A stretch of 64,000 nt of DNA from positions 292,198 to 356,197 of the forward strand of contig CACENW010000001.1 in NCBI GenBank assembly GCA_902560805.1, read 5' to 3'. Shown in pieces: positions 19,317-29,309 of the stretch; the first letter of the stretch is position 1; each line of letters starts with the position of its first letter. The position numbers were made by a program, and so were the translations under genes. The DNA comes from an uncultured Pelagibacteraceae bacterium (GTDB lineage Bacteria; Pseudomonadota; Alphaproteobacteria; Pelagibacterales; Pelagibacteraceae). The notes beneath the pieces are model-generated. The model was not told the origin of the DNA. It saw only the letters and a program-made list of their open reading frames with translations, and ran no database searches.

Positions 19317-20041
19317 AAAACTCAATAGAAGTCATAAATCTATCAAAATCATATAAGACTAAAAAAGCAGTTAATAATATAAGTTTTAAAATTGACGAAA
19401 ATGAAATAGTAGGACTGTTGGGTCCAAATGGGTGTGGAAAAACAACGACCATTGGAATGATACTAGGATTATTAAAGCCCACAAGTGGCAAAGTCTTAAT
19501 CAATGGTAAAAATATTGAAAATAATAAAATTTCAATTCTTCACAAAATGAATTTTATTTCTCCCTACATTGAATTACCTAAAAAATTAACTGTAAAGCAA
19601 AATTTGATTGTGTATGGGAAGCTCTATAATATTAAAAATTTGAATGAGAGAATTAATTTTCTTTCAGAAAAATTAAGATTAGGAGATATTTTAGATAAAA
19701 TTACAGGAGAACTATCATCAGGACAAAAAAATAGGGTCAGTCTCGCAAAAGCATTGATTAATGATCCAACCGTGCTCTTATTAGATGAACCAACTGCTGC
19801 TCTAGATCCAGAAACAGCAGATTTTATTAGAACCTTTTTAGAAAAGCTCAGAGAAGAAAAAAAAATATCTGTTTTGTTGGCATCTCACAATATGGATGAA
19901 GTAAAAAGATTATGTAAATCAGTTATGATGATGAAAGATGGTAATATCGTAGACGGTGGTACTCCAGAAGATTTAATAAAAAAATATGGCCAAAAAAATC
20001 TAGAAGAAGTTTTTTTAGAAATTGTCAGGAAAGATAAATGA
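19313..20041 (+). CDS. ABC-2 type exporter, ATP-binding subunit
   Basis: Cytoplasmic ATPase of an export-type ABC transporter. Walker A GPNGCGKTT is near residue 38, the ABC signature LSSGQKNRVSLAKALI near 137, Walker B LLLDEPTAALDP near 155 and the H-loop ASHNMDEV near 191. At 242 residues it is a single nucleotide-binding domain. It overlaps the permease gene by 4 bases, so they are translated together. It resembles the ATPases of polysaccharide, drug or nodulation-factor exporters, but the substrate is unknown. Confidence 0.92.
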   Translation: MKNSIEVINLSKSYKTKKAVNNISFKIDENEIVGLLGPNGCGKTTTIGMILGLLKPTSGKVLINGKNIENNKISILHKMNFISPYIELPKKLTVKQNLIVYGKLYNIKNLNERINFLSEKLRLGDILDKITGELSSGQKNRVSLAKALINDPTVLLLDEPTAALDPETADFIRTFLEKLREEKKISVLLASHNMDEVKRLCKSVMMMKDGNIVDGGTPEDLIKKYGQKNLEEVFLEIVRKDK

Positions 20042-20829
20042 ATATTACAAGAATATACGGATTATTTTTAAGACATTTTTATTTAATTACTAGGTCGTTC
20101 CCAAGAATACTTGATTTAATATATTGGCCTTCTATCCAGATAACTCTTTGGGGTTTTATTTCCAATTTTTTTGCAGAACACAGTTCATACTATAGTGGGG
20201 CTGTAGGAGTTATATTGTCTTGTGCAATTCTTTATGATTTTCTTTTTAGAACAAGTATAGGTTTTAATATGCTATTTTTAGAAGAAATTTGGAGTAGGAA
20301 TTTTACTAATTTATTTATAGCTCCGATGAAAATTAGTGAAATAATTACTGCACTTGTAATTACTGCTCTAATACGAGCTATGATTGGATTAATACCAGCA
20401 ATACTATTAACCTCACCATTATTTGGAATATCTATATTAAACTTAGGATTGCCGTTAGCTTTTCTTTTTTTAAGCTTATATATTTTTGGTATCACTTTGG
20501 GTCTTTTTGTTTCTGCTGGATTGCTAAGATTTGGTCCGTCTTTTGAGAATATCGCCTGGTCTACAATGTTTTTATTGGCACCTTTTGGTTGTATCTATTA
20601 TCCAGTTGAAATTTTACCCGAAATATTTCAATCAATAGCATTCGCATTGCCTTTAGTTTATATATTTGAAGAAACTAGAAATATCTTAGTTAATGGAATT
20701 GTTAGCTATGAAAATATTTGTATCGCACTTTCACTAAATGCATTTTATTTGACAGCTGCTATAGCAACTTTTTATTTTTCGTTTGATAAAGCTAGAGAAA
20801 AAGGGACATTAATTAATATTGGAGAGTAA
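20038..20829 (+). CDS. ABC-2 type exporter, permease subunit
   Basis: Inner-membrane partner of the preceding ATPase. The 263-residue protein has about six hydrophobic helices with the ABC-2 layout, and ends with the LPLVYIFEETRNIL segment (residues about 206-220) that is common in ABC-2 permeases of the NodJ/YadH group. A homodimer would complete the exporter. It ends just before the opposite-strand tRNA-Arg. What it exports is unknown. Confidence 0.88.
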   Translation: MNITRIYGLFLRHFYLITRSFPRILDLIYWPSIQITLWGFISNFFAEHSSYYSGAVGVILSCAILYDFLFRTSIGFNMLFLEEIWSRNFTNLFIAPMKISEIITALVITALIRAMIGLIPAILLTSPLFGISILNLGLPLAFLFLSLYIFGITLGLFVSAGLLRFGPSFENIAWSTMFLLAPFGCIYYPVEILPEIFQSIAFALPLVYIFEETRNILVNGIVSYENICIALSLNAFYLTAAIATFYFSFDKAREKGTLINIGE

Positions 20830-20830
20830 A

Positions 20831-20907
20831 TGGTGCGCCTGCAAGGAGTCGAACCCTGAACCTCCAGAGCCGAAATCTGGCGCTCTATCCAGTTGAGCTA
20901 CAAGCGC
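20831..20907 (-). tRNA. tRNA-Arg, anticodon UCG
   Basis: Reading the minus strand, a cloverleaf forms: acceptor GCGCTTG pairs with CAGGCGC (one G-U), D-arm GCTC, anticodon stem CCAGA/TCTGG enclosing TTTCGGC with anticodon TCG, and T-arm with GGTTCGACTCC. A CCA end is encoded at 20831-20833. It would read CGA and possibly other CGN arginine codons, which are rare in this AT-rich genome. It lies between the plus-strand ABC permease and rluD genes. Confidence 0.95.
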
Positions 20908-20920
20908 ATATAGTATTAAT

Positions 20921-20926
20921 ATTATA
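20921..20926 (-). promoter_or_regulatory. Candidate -10 element of tRNA-Arg
   Basis: The minus strand reads TATAAT here, 13 bases upstream of the mature tRNA 5' end. The matching -35 would fall inside the start of rluD and is not convincing. Confidence 0.4.
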
Positions 20927-20930
20927 TTTT

Positions 20931-21911
20931 ATGGAAAAAAGCATTAATTTTATTGTTAAAGAAGAAGAAAAGAATTTAAGAGTTGATGTATTAATTAACA
21001 AAAGAGACGAAATTATTAGTAGGACAAGAGTTAAAAATTTAATTTTAAAAGAAAAATTAAAACTAAATGATGAAATAATTAAAAGTCCATCTAAAAAAGT
21101 TTCAATTGGTGATGTGTTAAATCTTACAATTCCAGAGCCAGAGATTTCATCACTAAAGCCTTATGATTTTAAATTAAATATTGTTTATGAAGATTCTGAT
21201 TTATTAGTAATTAACAAACCTTCTGGAATTATAATGCATCCTGGAGCAGGCAACTATGACAAAACAATTGTAAATGCATTAATGCATTACAATAGAGAAT
21301 CTTTGTCAACTATTGGAGATGAATTAAGACCTGGCATTGTTCATAGAATTGATAAAAATACTTCAGGTTTAGTTGTTATAGCAAAAAATAACGAGACCCA
21401 TGAAAATTTATCAAAACAATTTAGTGACCATACAATTATTAGAGAATACCAACTTTTAATATGGGGAAAGATTAGGCCATCTTTTGGCAGGATAGAAACA
21501 TTTATTACTCGTAGTTCAAAAAACAGACAACTTATGGAAGTGAGCCGCTCAAAAGGTAAGAAAGCAATAACAAACTATAAAACAATTGAAATTTTTGAAA
21601 ATAATAAAATACCAACATTAAGTTTAGTCGAATGCAAATTAGAAACTGGTAGAACTCATCAAATAAGGGTACACATGAACTATAAAGGGAATAGTTTAGT
21701 TGGAGATGATAAATATAAAAAAAAATATAAAAAATTTAAAAATGTTGATTTTGACGTTCAAAATTCAATTACAAATTTAGACAGACAATTTTTACATGCA
21801 AAGACTTTAGGCTTTGTTCATCCTAGAACTCAGAAAGAGATGATTTTTACCTCAATTTTGCCCCAAGAACTAAATAATATTTTAAAAATGCTTAGAAACA
21901 CTGAAGAATAA
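20931..21911 (+). CDS. rluD: RluA/RluD-family 23S rRNA pseudouridine synthase
   Basis: Isomerises uridines in 23S rRNA (helix 69 if truly RluD). An N-terminal S4-like RNA-binding domain (RVDVLINKRDEIISRTRVKNLI) precedes the catalytic domain. This has VINKPSGIIMHPG, HRIDKNTSGLVVIAKNN with the catalytic aspartate near residue 138, and the LETGRTHQIRVHM block. At 326 residues it matches RluD. The precise target uridines within the RluA family are inferred from the S4 domain and length. It starts 23 bases after the tRNA-Arg gene. Confidence 0.92.
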   Translation: MEKSINFIVKEEEKNLRVDVLINKRDEIISRTRVKNLILKEKLKLNDEIIKSPSKKVSIGDVLNLTIPEPEISSLKPYDFKLNIVYEDSDLLVINKPSGIIMHPGAGNYDKTIVNALMHYNRESLSTIGDELRPGIVHRIDKNTSGLVVIAKNNETHENLSKQFSDHTIIREYQLLIWGKIRPSFGRIETFITRSSKNRQLMEVSRSKGKKAITNYKTIEIFENNKIPTLSLVECKLETGRTHQIRVHMNYKGNSLVGDDKYKKKYKKFKNVDFDVQNSITNLDRQFLHAKTLGFVHPRTQKEMIFTSILPQELNNILKMLRNTEE

Positions 21912-21952
21912 ATTATTGAAAATTAGGTATAATTAACTAAATAAACTGTGCA

Positions 21953-22846
21953 ATGAGTACAACTATGAGCAACAAACTTCCTACACTATCCAATGAGGGT
22001 GGTCTTTCTGCATATTTAGAGCAGATCAAAAAATTTCCAATGTTGGCTGCGGAAGAAGAATATATGTTGGCAAAAAACTGGAAAACAACTGGAAATATTA
22101 AAGCTGCTGAAAAACTAGTAACTAGTCACTTAAGATTAGTTGCAAAAATTGCTATGGGATACAAAGGTTATGGTCTGCCAATTAATGAAATGATTTCAGA
22201 AGGAAATGTCGGTTTGATGCAAGCTGTTAAAAAATTTGAACCAGAAAAAGGTTTTAGATTGGCAACTTACGCTATGTGGTGGATTAAAGCATCCATCCAA
22301 GAATATATTTTAAGATCTTGGAGTCTTGTAAAAATTGGAACAACAACTGCTCAAAAAAAATTATTTTTCAATTTAAAAAAAATTAAAAACCAAATATCTC
22401 CTGAAACTGAAGGTGATTTAAGGGATGAACACGTAAACCATATTGCTAATAAACTTGATGTAAGTAAAGAAGAAGTAGTTTCAATGAACCGAAGACTTTC
22501 TGGAAAAGAGTTTTCATTGAATGCTCAAGTTGGAGAAGATGGTGATGAATGGCAAGACTGGTTAGTAGATAAAGAACTTGATCATGATTTAAAATTTGCT
22601 CAACACGAAGAGATGGAGCAAAGAAAAGATTTGTTAAAAGACTCTATTTCAGTGCTTAATGATAGAGAAAGAGAAATATTGTATTCAAGAAGACTAAATG
22701 ATGATCCAACAACCTTGGAAGATTTAAGTAAAAAATATAAGATCAGCAGAGAAAGAGTAAGACAAATAGAAAATAAAGCATTTGAAAAACTTCAAAAACA
22801 AATGCTTCTTCTTGCTAAATCTAAAAATTTATTACCAGCAAATTAA
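21953..22846 (+). CDS. rpoH: RNA polymerase heat-shock sigma factor RpoH (sigma-32)
   Basis: Directs RNA polymerase to heat-shock promoters. The 297-residue protein opens with [33 protein letters not shown] (described in part). Region 2 contains [36 protein letters not shown] and [19 protein letters not shown]. The RpoH-box-type segment [19 protein letters not shown] follows, then region 4 with [18 protein letters not shown] second ATG lies 12 bases downstream. A TATAAT at 21928-21933 upstream may be its -10 element. The targets groEL and dnaK are not in this window, but ftsH at 27 kb degrades RpoH in other bacteria. Confidence 0.96.
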   Translation: MSTTMSNKLPTLSNEGGLSAYLEQIKKFPMLAAEEEYMLAKNWKTTGNIKAAEKLVTSHLRLVAKIAMGYKGYGLPINEMISEGNVGLMQAVKKFEPEKGFRLATYAMWWIKASIQEYILRSWSLVKIGTTTAQKKLFFNLKKIKNQISPETEGDLRDEHVNHIANKLDVSKEEVVSMNRRLSGKEFSLNAQVGEDGDEWQDWLVDKELDHDLKFAQHEEMEQRKDLLKDSISVLNDREREILYSRRLNDDPTTLEDLSKKYKISRERVRQIENKAFEKLQKQMLLLAKSKNLLPAN

Positions 22847-24135
22847 GCTTCAAAAGGATTTTCAACTAAGATAGTATCGTCTCTTTCAGGACTAGTTGAT
22901 ACACTAGATATCTTTGCACCTATAAAATCCTCTACCGCAAAAATATATTTTTTTGCATTATCAGGTAAAGAGTCCATATTTTTAATTCCACTTGTAGATA
23001 CCTTCCAGCCTGGAAAAGATTTGTAAATTGGTTTTATTTTAATTTGATCTTCTACAGCAGCAGGTAAATAATCTAATTTTTCTCCATCAAGTTCATAAGC
23101 AACACACATCTTAATTTCATCTAATTCATCAAGAACATCTAATTTTGTTAAAGCTATACCATCTATACCTGAAACTTTGATTGTTTGTCTTACTAGAACA
23201 CCATCAAACCATCCACATCTTCTTTTTCTACTTGTAACAGTTCCAAATTCTTTTCCACGTGTCCCCAAAAGTTCACCCACTCCATCAGTTAGTTCTGTTG
23301 GAAAAGGTCCTTCCCCTACTCTTGTTGTATAAGCTTTTGTAATTCCTAAAACATAGTTTATTGAATTAGGACCACAGCCTGTTCCAGTAGCTGCACTCGA
23401 AGCAACTGTATTAGACGAAGTTACAAAAGGATAAGTTCCATGATCTACATCAAGCAAAATACCTTGTGCACCTTCAAATAAAATTTTCTTTTTTTGCTTT
23501 TTAAATTGATCAATTTTAAGCCACACTGGCTGTGAAAATTTCAATATTTTAGAAGCAATTTTAAGTAAATCAGATTTAAGTTGATCTTTTTCAAAAATTT
23601 TTTTTCCAAGCCCTTTTCTGATTGCATTATGGTGTATTAATACAGAATCTAACCTTTGATCTAAATTTTTTTCTGATCTTAAGTCCATAACCCTTATTGA
23701 TCTTCTTCCTACTTTATCCTCGTAAGCAGGTCCAATTCCTCTTCTGGTAGTTCCTATTTTGCTTTTTCCTGCTGTATCTTCTCTAATTTCATCCATTTCT
23801 CTATGAAAAGGCAAAATCAGATTTGCAGATTCTGATATTATGAAGTTATTTACATCTACTTCTACACCTTTAGATTTAATTTCCTCTATCTCTTCCAATA
23901 AAGCCCAAGGATCCACAACAACACCATTACCAATTATTGATATTTTCCCTTTTCTAACAATACCAGATGGGAGTAATCTCAGCTTATAAGTAACACCATC
24001 AATAACAAGAGTGTGGCCCGCATTGTGACCACCTTGAAATCTAATAACTACATCTGCTTGTTCAGATAACCAATCAACAATCTTACCTTTTCCTTCATCG
24101 CCCCATTGAGATCCAACAACAACTATATTTTTCAT
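22843..24135 (-). CDS. purA: Adenylosuccinate synthetase
   Basis: Links IMP and aspartate using GTP, the first committed step to AMP. Signatures are [20 protein letters not shown] (P-loop-like, with the catalytic aspartate), [13 protein letters not shown] with the catalytic histidine, [37 protein letters not shown] (noted in part) and [11 protein letters not shown]. At 430 residues it is normal. Its start touches the thiD stop as the last gene of the cpoB-to-purA chain, and it overlaps rpoH by 4 bases tail to tail. Confidence 0.97.
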   Translation of the reverse strand: MKNIVVVGSQWGDEGKGKIVDWLSEQADVVIRFQGGHNAGHTLVIDGVTYKLRLLPSGIVRKGKISIIGNGVVVDPWALLEEIEEIKSKGVEVDVNNFIISESANLILPFHREMDEIREDTAGKSKIGTTRRGIGPAYEDKVGRRSIRVMDLRSEKNLDQRLDSVLIHHNAIRKGLGKKIFEKDQLKSDLLKIASKILKFSQPVWLKIDQFKKQKKKILFEGAQGILLDVDHGTYPFVTSSNTVASSAATGTGCGPNSINYVLGITKAYTTRVGEGPFPTELTDGVGELLGTRGKEFGTVTSRKRRCGWFDGVLVRQTIKVSGIDGIALTKLDVLDELDEIKMCVAYELDGEKLDYLPAAVEDQIKIKPIYKSFPGWKVSTSGIKNMDSLPDNAKKYIFAVEDFIGAKISSVSTSPERDDTILVENPFEA

Positions 24136-24947
24136 TAATTAAATTTTCTATTTACTTTTATAGAAGTGAGATGGTTAATTGGGCCATGACCTCTTCCATA
24201 ATTTGGGTTTGTTTTAATAGCCGAATTTACATACTTAATTCCAAGCTCACAAGATTTCTTTGCTGGTTTTCCACACGAAACAAATGTAGTGACCGCACTT
24301 GATAAAGTACAACCTGTACCATGAGTATTATTTGTATTGTAACGCACACTATTAAAAATCTTAATATCCTTTTTATTTACAAAAACATCCTTAACTATTT
24401 TATTTTTTGAATGTCCACCTTTAATAAGTACATTTTTAGCTCCAAATTCTATAAGCTTATTTGCAGCGTAAATCATATCTTCAACAGATATGATGTTTAT
24501 TCCAGTCAAAATTTCAGCTTCAGGGATATTGGGGGTAACAAGTGAGACTTTTTTTAATAATTCCGATTTTAATATCTTAATTGCTTTGTTATCTATTAAT
24601 TTAGCCCCACCTTTTGCAACCATAACTGGATCTAAAATAATTTTTTTAACTTTGATTAAATTTAATGCTTTAATTACAATCTTGATAACATTAGAAGAAT
24701 TTAACATTCCTATTTTAATTGCATCAGGCTTAATATCTTTACAAGTAAAAACTATTTGATTGAAAATTTCTTTCGGATTAATACTAACAATTGATTTTAC
24801 ACCTGTAGTATTTTGAATTGTAACTGCAGTTATAGCTGTCATTGCATAAGAACCTAAAGCTGTCACAGTTTTAATATCAGCTTGTATACCAGCTCCACCA
24901 GATGAATCTGAACCTGCAATAATTAAAATTTTTGAGTTTGGTTTCAA
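24135..24947 (-). CDS. thiD: Hydroxymethylpyrimidine (phosphate) kinase
   Basis: Phosphorylates HMP and HMP-phosphate to the diphosphate used by ThiE. The ribokinase-fold protein of 270 residues has [18 protein letters not shown] at the N-terminus, [28 protein letters not shown] and the anion-hole block [17 protein letters not shown]. With thiE at 44 kb it covers the late thiamin branch. As I recall, SAR11 lacks ThiC and takes up the HMP moiety, for which this kinase would be the entry point; nothing in this window tests that. It lies 1 base from glmM and touches purA. Confidence 0.93.
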   Translation of the reverse strand: MKPNSKILIIAGSDSSGGAGIQADIKTVTALGSYAMTAITAVTIQNTTGVKSIVSINPKEIFNQIVFTCKDIKPDAIKIGMLNSSNVIKIVIKALNLIKVKKIILDPVMVAKGGAKLIDNKAIKILKSELLKKVSLVTPNIPEAEILTGINIISVEDMIYAANKLIEFGAKNVLIKGGHSKNKIVKDVFVNKKDIKIFNSVRYNTNNTHGTGCTLSSAVTTFVSCGKPAKKSCELGIKYVNSAIKTNPNYGRGHGPINHLTSIKVNRKFN

Positions 24948-24948
24948 T

Positions 24949-26280
24949 TTATCTTATTTTTTTTGATATCATGTTCACACATCTGGATAAAAGTATTTTA
25001 TTATCACTTTCTGCCATCACTCTAATTTTAGACTCTGTTCCTGATTTTCTGACTAAAACTCTTCCCTGACCTTTGATTAATTTTTCTGCGAGTTTTATAT
25101 TTTTTTTTATTTCAGGTTTGTTAATAATATTTTTATCTTTAACAGTTATATTTTCTAGTAGTTGAGGGGTTTTTTTAAAACTCTGAAAAAATTCACTAGT
25201 TTTTTTACCTTTTCTCAGTGCAAAAAGTGCTTCTAAAGCTACAAGCAATCCATCTCCAGTTGTTGCAAATTTACCTAAAATAATATGTCCTGATTGTTCA
25301 CCGCCTAAATTAAATTTATATTTTTGCATTTTTTCTTTAACATATCTGTCACCTACATTAGCTCTTACAAATTTTATTCCCTTGGATTTAAAATATTTTT
25401 CTAATCCATAATTTGACATTAATGTTCCAACAACCCCACCTTTTAACATTTTTTTATTTTTCCATCTTGTTGCCAAAGCAGCTATGATTTGATCTCCATC
25501 TATAATATTACCTTTTTCATCGCACATTATAATTCTGTCAGCATCTCCATCTAAAGAAATACCAATATGAGCTTTATATTTTTTTACAGCTGTTCTGATT
25601 TTTCTTGGAAATGTTGAGCCACAATCTTTATTTATATTTAAACCATTTGGGTTTACGCCTATTGCTATAACTTTAGCACCTAATGATTTTAATAATTCAG
25701 GACCTGCTTTATAACCAGCACCATTGGCACAATCTATAACTATTCTTAATCCCCTTAAATTAAACTCTTTTGTAAAATTTTTTTTTAATATTTTAATATA
25801 ATTTTTAGTCCCTGTTTCTAATCTTTTGACTCTTCCTAACTTTTCAGGATCAGAGAGATTCTTAGATATTTTTTTATCTATAAGGGCTTCTATTTTTTTT
25901 TCTATTTTATCTGACAATTTCATTCCATCAGGTCCAAATAACTTTAGCCCATTATCGTAATGAGGATTGTGAGAAGCTGTAATCATAATGCCCATATTTG
26001 CCTTCATTTCTTTTGTAAGCATAGCCAGTCCATTAGTTGGTAAAGGACCAAAAGTATATACATGCATACCTGCAGAAGCTAAACCTGAAACAAGCGCAGG
26101 TTCGAGTGTATATCCTGATAATCTTGTATCTTTTGCTATTATTGCTATTTGTTTTTTTTTCTTTTGAGATTTAAAATATGTACCACTTGCCAATCCAAAC
26201 TTAAAAAACATATCTCCATTTATAAGTTTGCTATTAATAGCTCCTCTTATTCCATCTGTTCCAAAGTATTTTTTTGCCAT
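24949..26280 (-). CDS. glmM: Phosphoglucosamine mutase
   Basis: Interconverts glucosamine 6-phosphate and glucosamine 1-phosphate on the way to UDP-GlcNAc for peptidoglycan and lipid A. The 443-residue protein begins KKYFGTDGIRGAIN. It has ITASHNPHYDNGLKLFGPDG with the phosphoserine at residue 103, the metal loop SLDGDADRIIMCD, and GGEQSGHIIL. It ends with the phosphate-binding VRKSGTESKIRVM. It follows folP with a one-base overlap, as in many proteobacteria. Confidence 0.97.
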   Translation of the reverse strand: MAKKYFGTDGIRGAINSKLINGDMFFKFGLASGTYFKSQKKKKQIAIIAKDTRLSGYTLEPALVSGLASAGMHVYTFGPLPTNGLAMLTKEMKANMGIMITASHNPHYDNGLKLFGPDGMKLSDKIEKKIEALIDKKISKNLSDPEKLGRVKRLETGTKNYIKILKKNFTKEFNLRGLRIVIDCANGAGYKAGPELLKSLGAKVIAIGVNPNGLNINKDCGSTFPRKIRTAVKKYKAHIGISLDGDADRIIMCDEKGNIIDGDQIIAALATRWKNKKMLKGGVVGTLMSNYGLEKYFKSKGIKFVRANVGDRYVKEKMQKYKFNLGGEQSGHIILGKFATTGDGLLVALEALFALRKGKKTSEFFQSFKKTPQLLENITVKDKNIINKPEIKKNIKLAEKLIKGQGRVLVRKSGTESKIRVMAESDNKILLSRCVNMISKKIR

Positions 26281-27332
26281 TATTTATTTATTATCTCTTT
26301 AAAAACTTTAATTGCTTGCATAACTTCATTAACATCATGAATTCTTAAAATCTGAACTCCTTGCATCATCAAATATAATGAAGACGATATTGTTCCTCCA
26401 ATTCTAGTATAGCTATCATTTTTTTTAGAAATATCTTTAATAAATCTTTTTCTAGAATTTCCTACAAGTATAGGAAAACCTAATGAATGAAAAATAGAAA
26501 CATCTCTAATTAAATTCATATTATGTTTCAGTTTTTTTCCAAATCCAATTCCAGGATCTAAAATTATATTGTTGTGTTTAATACCTTTAGATCTTAAGAG
26601 TTTTATTTTTTCCTCAAAAAAATCATAAATTTCCAGTAACTCATTCTTATATTTTGGATTTTTTTGCATATTTTCTGGTCTTCCAAGGGTGTGCTGAATG
26701 ACAAAAGGAATTCTATATTTTTTTAATACACTTACTGTTTCAGGATCAAAACTCAAACCTGAAACATCATTAATTAGTTTTACTCCTAATTTAATTCCAT
26801 TTTTCATTATTTCAGATTTTCTAGTATCTAAAGAAATTGGAATTTTTTTTACAATAGATTTTAAAATTTCATTAATTCTTTTCCATTCATATTTTTTATT
26901 TACTTCCTTTGAGCCTGGTCTTGTTGACTCCCCTCCAATATCTATTAAATCTGCACCCTCATTATATAGCTTAATAGCGTGATTTATTCCTTTAATTTTT
27001 GTTTTAAATTGACCTCCATCTGAAAAACTATCAGGAGTAAGATTTAAAACACCTAATATATTTGGAACTTTTTTAAATTTTAAATTAGAAAAATTTTTTT
27101 TTTTATTTTTTATTTTTTTAATATCAAAATTAACTTTTTTCTTTAAATCATTCGGTAAATATTTGATTTGACTTATAGAAATTTTTCTCTTCGATTTTCT
27201 TGTTATTATTTCAATATGATCAAAAGATATTTCTTTAATTTGATGTAATGGTATAGTTTTTTTTTTATTAACTAAATTTTTTGACTGATTACCATAATAG
27301 AAATTACACACTCTTGTGTAATATCTTTGCAT
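26280..27332 (-). CDS. folP: Dihydropteroate synthase with N-terminal extension
   Basis: Joins p-aminobenzoate to the pterin diphosphate in folate synthesis. The catalytic domain starts near residue 88 with PNILGVLNLTPDSFSDGGQF. It continues with GADLIDIGGESTRPGS, INDVSGL, DPGIGFGKK and a terminal RIHDVNEVMQA. The preceding 85 residues (MQRYYTRVCNFYYG and a lysine-rich stretch) are not part of the standard E. coli enzyme, but an extension of this kind is, as I recall, common in alphaproteobacteria. The start at 27332 lies 6 bases after ftsH. Confidence 0.94.
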   Translation of the reverse strand: MQRYYTRVCNFYYGNQSKNLVNKKKTIPLHQIKEISFDHIEIITRKSKRKISISQIKYLPNDLKKKVNFDIKKIKNKKKNFSNLKFKKVPNILGVLNLTPDSFSDGGQFKTKIKGINHAIKLYNEGADLIDIGGESTRPGSKEVNKKYEWKRINEILKSIVKKIPISLDTRKSEIMKNGIKLGVKLINDVSGLSFDPETVSVLKKYRIPFVIQHTLGRPENMQKNPKYKNELLEIYDFFEEKIKLLRSKGIKHNNIILDPGIGFGKKLKHNMNLIRDVSIFHSLGFPILVGNSRKRFIKDISKKNDSYTRIGGTISSSLYLMMQGVQILRIHDVNEVMQAIKVFKEIINK

Positions 27333-27338
27333 TATAAA

Positions 27339-29246
27339 TTAATGAACAATTTTTGGTTTTAGACCCATGGCACCTAAAGCTGAGTCTTGATCATCTTTTG
27401 AGTCTTGATTTTCTAAAATTTTATCTTTTGGATACAAATTTTTATTAATTATATTCTCAATCTCTTCACCTGTTAAAGTTTCATAAGTAATTAATGCTTT
27501 GGCAATCTTATGTAAATCATCTATTTTCTCAGTCAAAATTTTCTTTGCTTGATTATATCCCTCATCCACAAGCTTTCTAATTTCCTTATCAATCTTTTGA
27601 GCAACTTCTTCTGAAACTGATTGAGTTTGAGTAACAGATCTACCTAAGAAAACTTCCTCTTGATTTTCTCCATATTCAACTGGACCCATCTCCTCACTCA
27701 TACCATATTTAGTTACCATCGCTCTTGCAAGTTGAGTTGCTTGATTTATATCTGAACCACTTCCTCCACCTGCTCCGGTAGAAATGTTGTCTTTTCCAAA
27801 AATTAGTTCTTCTGCAACTCTTCCTCCAAAACAAACTGCCAATCTTGCTTTTAGATACTTAATTGAATATCCATGTTTATCTCTCTCTGGTAAATTCATA
27901 ACCATTCCAAGCGCTCTTCCTCTTGGTATAATTGTGGCTTTGTGAATTGGATCATAACTTGGCATATTAAATGAGACTAAAGCATGGCCACCTTCGTGAT
28001 AAGCAGTAAGTTTTTTTTCATCTTCAGTCATAACCATTGATCTTCTTTCAGCACCCATCATTACTTTATCTTTTGCTTCTTCAAACTCTAATAAAGTTAC
28101 AATCCTTTTGTTTTTTCTAGCAGCCAATAAGGCAGCTTCATTTACCAAGTTAGCTAAATCTGCTCCTGAAAAACCAGGAGTACCTCTTGCAATAGTCCTT
28201 AAATTAACATCTGGTGCCATCTTAATTTTTTTTACATGAACTTTTAAAATTTTTTCTCTTCCAATAATATCTGGATTCGAAACAACTACTTGTCTGTCAA
28301 ATCTGCCAGGTCTTAATAGTGCTGGATCGAGAACATCAGGTCTATTTGTTGCTGCAATTATGATTACTCCTTCATTGGTATCAAAACCATCCATCTCTAC
28401 TAATAATTGGTTTAAAGTTTGCTCTCTTTCGTCATTACCTCCACCTAAACCTGCGCCTCTACTTCTTCCAACTGCATCTATTTCATCAATAAATATAATA
28501 CATGGAGAATTTTTTTTACCTTGTTCAAACATATCTCTTACTCTTGATGCACCGACACCAACAAACATTTCAACAAAATCTGAACCCGAGATAGTAAAAA
28601 AAGGAACTCCTGCTTCGCCTGCAATAGCTCTAGCTAATAAAGTTTTTCCTGTACCTGGAGGTCCTACAAGCAAAGCGCCTCTTGGTATCTTTCCACCAAG
28701 TCTACTAAATTTTTTAGGATCTTTTAAAAATTCAACAATTTCTTCTACTTCTTCTTTTGCCTCTTCTACTCCAGCAACATCATTGAATGTTACTTTGCCT
28801 TTAAGCTCATTCATCATTTTGGCTTTTGACTTACCAAATCCCATCGCTCCACCTTTTCCACCTTGCATCTGACGCATAAAAAAGATCCATACAGCGATTA
28901 ATAAAAGCATGGGGAACCAAGAAAGTAATACACCAAATAATGAAGGCATTTTTTCTTCTAATGGAGCTGCAGAAATGCTAACACCTTTATCTGATAATTT
29001 TTCTATTAAGTTAGGATCATTTGGGGCATAAGTTGAGAAGGAGTTTCCATTTGAGTAAACACCTTTAATGTTGTTTCCTTGTATCTCTACCTTTAGAATT
29101 TCTCCATTTTCAACTGAAGTTAAAAAATCTGAAAATATTATTTGATTTCCTCCCCTGATATTTGATTGAGGATTTTTAAACATATTATAAAGACCAATAG
29201 TTAAGAAAACTATTATTCCCCACATAGCAAGATTTTTTAAATTCAT
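27339..29246 (-). CDS. ftsH: ATP-dependent zinc metalloprotease FtsH
   Basis: Membrane-anchored AAA+ protease that removes damaged membrane proteins and regulators such as RpoH and LpxC. Two helices flank a periplasmic domain (about residues 7-22 and 105-123). The AAA module has Walker A GPPGTGKT at 195-202, [15 protein letters not shown] and [20 protein letters not shown]. The zinc site is HEGGH in [13 protein letters not shown] near residue 416. At 635 residues it is normal length. It sits between tilS and folP in the conserved alphaproteobacterial order. HflK at the left window edge is its expected regulator. Confidence 0.98.
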   Translation of the reverse strand: MNLKNLAMWGIIVFLTIGLYNMFKNPQSNIRGGNQIIFSDFLTSVENGEILKVEIQGNNIKGVYSNGNSFSTYAPNDPNLIEKLSDKGVSISAAPLEEKMPSLFGVLLSWFPMLLLIAVWIFFMRQMQGGKGGAMGFGKSKAKMMNELKGKVTFNDVAGVEEAKEEVEEIVEFLKDPKKFSRLGGKIPRGALLVGPPGTGKTLLARAIAGEAGVPFFTISGSDFVEMFVGVGASRVRDMFEQGKKNSPCIIFIDEIDAVGRSRGAGLGGGNDEREQTLNQLLVEMDGFDTNEGVIIIAATNRPDVLDPALLRPGRFDRQVVVSNPDIIGREKILKVHVKKIKMAPDVNLRTIARGTPGFSGADLANLVNEAALLAARKNKRIVTLLEFEEAKDKVMMGAERRSMVMTEDEKKLTAYHEGGHALVSFNMPSYDPIHKATIIPRGRALGMVMNLPERDKHGYSIKYLKARLAVCFGGRVAEELIFGKDNISTGAGGGSGSDINQATQLARAMVTKYGMSEEMGPVEYGENQEEVFLGRSVTQTQSVSEEVAQKIDKEIRKLVDEGYNQAKKILTEKIDDLHKIAKALITYETLTGEEIENIINKNLYPKDKILENQDSKDDQDSALGAMGLKPKIVH

Positions 29247-29309
29247 GCTAATAAGATAAGAATTATTGCAAATTAAACAAGTGACAAAATAACTGCAAAT
29301 TTCAAGATA

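Noticed and set aside
28360..28872. A 170-residue frame antisense to ftsH
   Set aside because: It mirrors the highly conserved AAA domain of ftsH and is rich in S and P from antisense codons. It is a shadow frame.
29247..29309. Heat-shock (RpoH) promoter upstream of ftsH
   Set aside because: CTTGAAA is present on the minus strand, but no matching CCCAT-type -10 lies at the right spacing.
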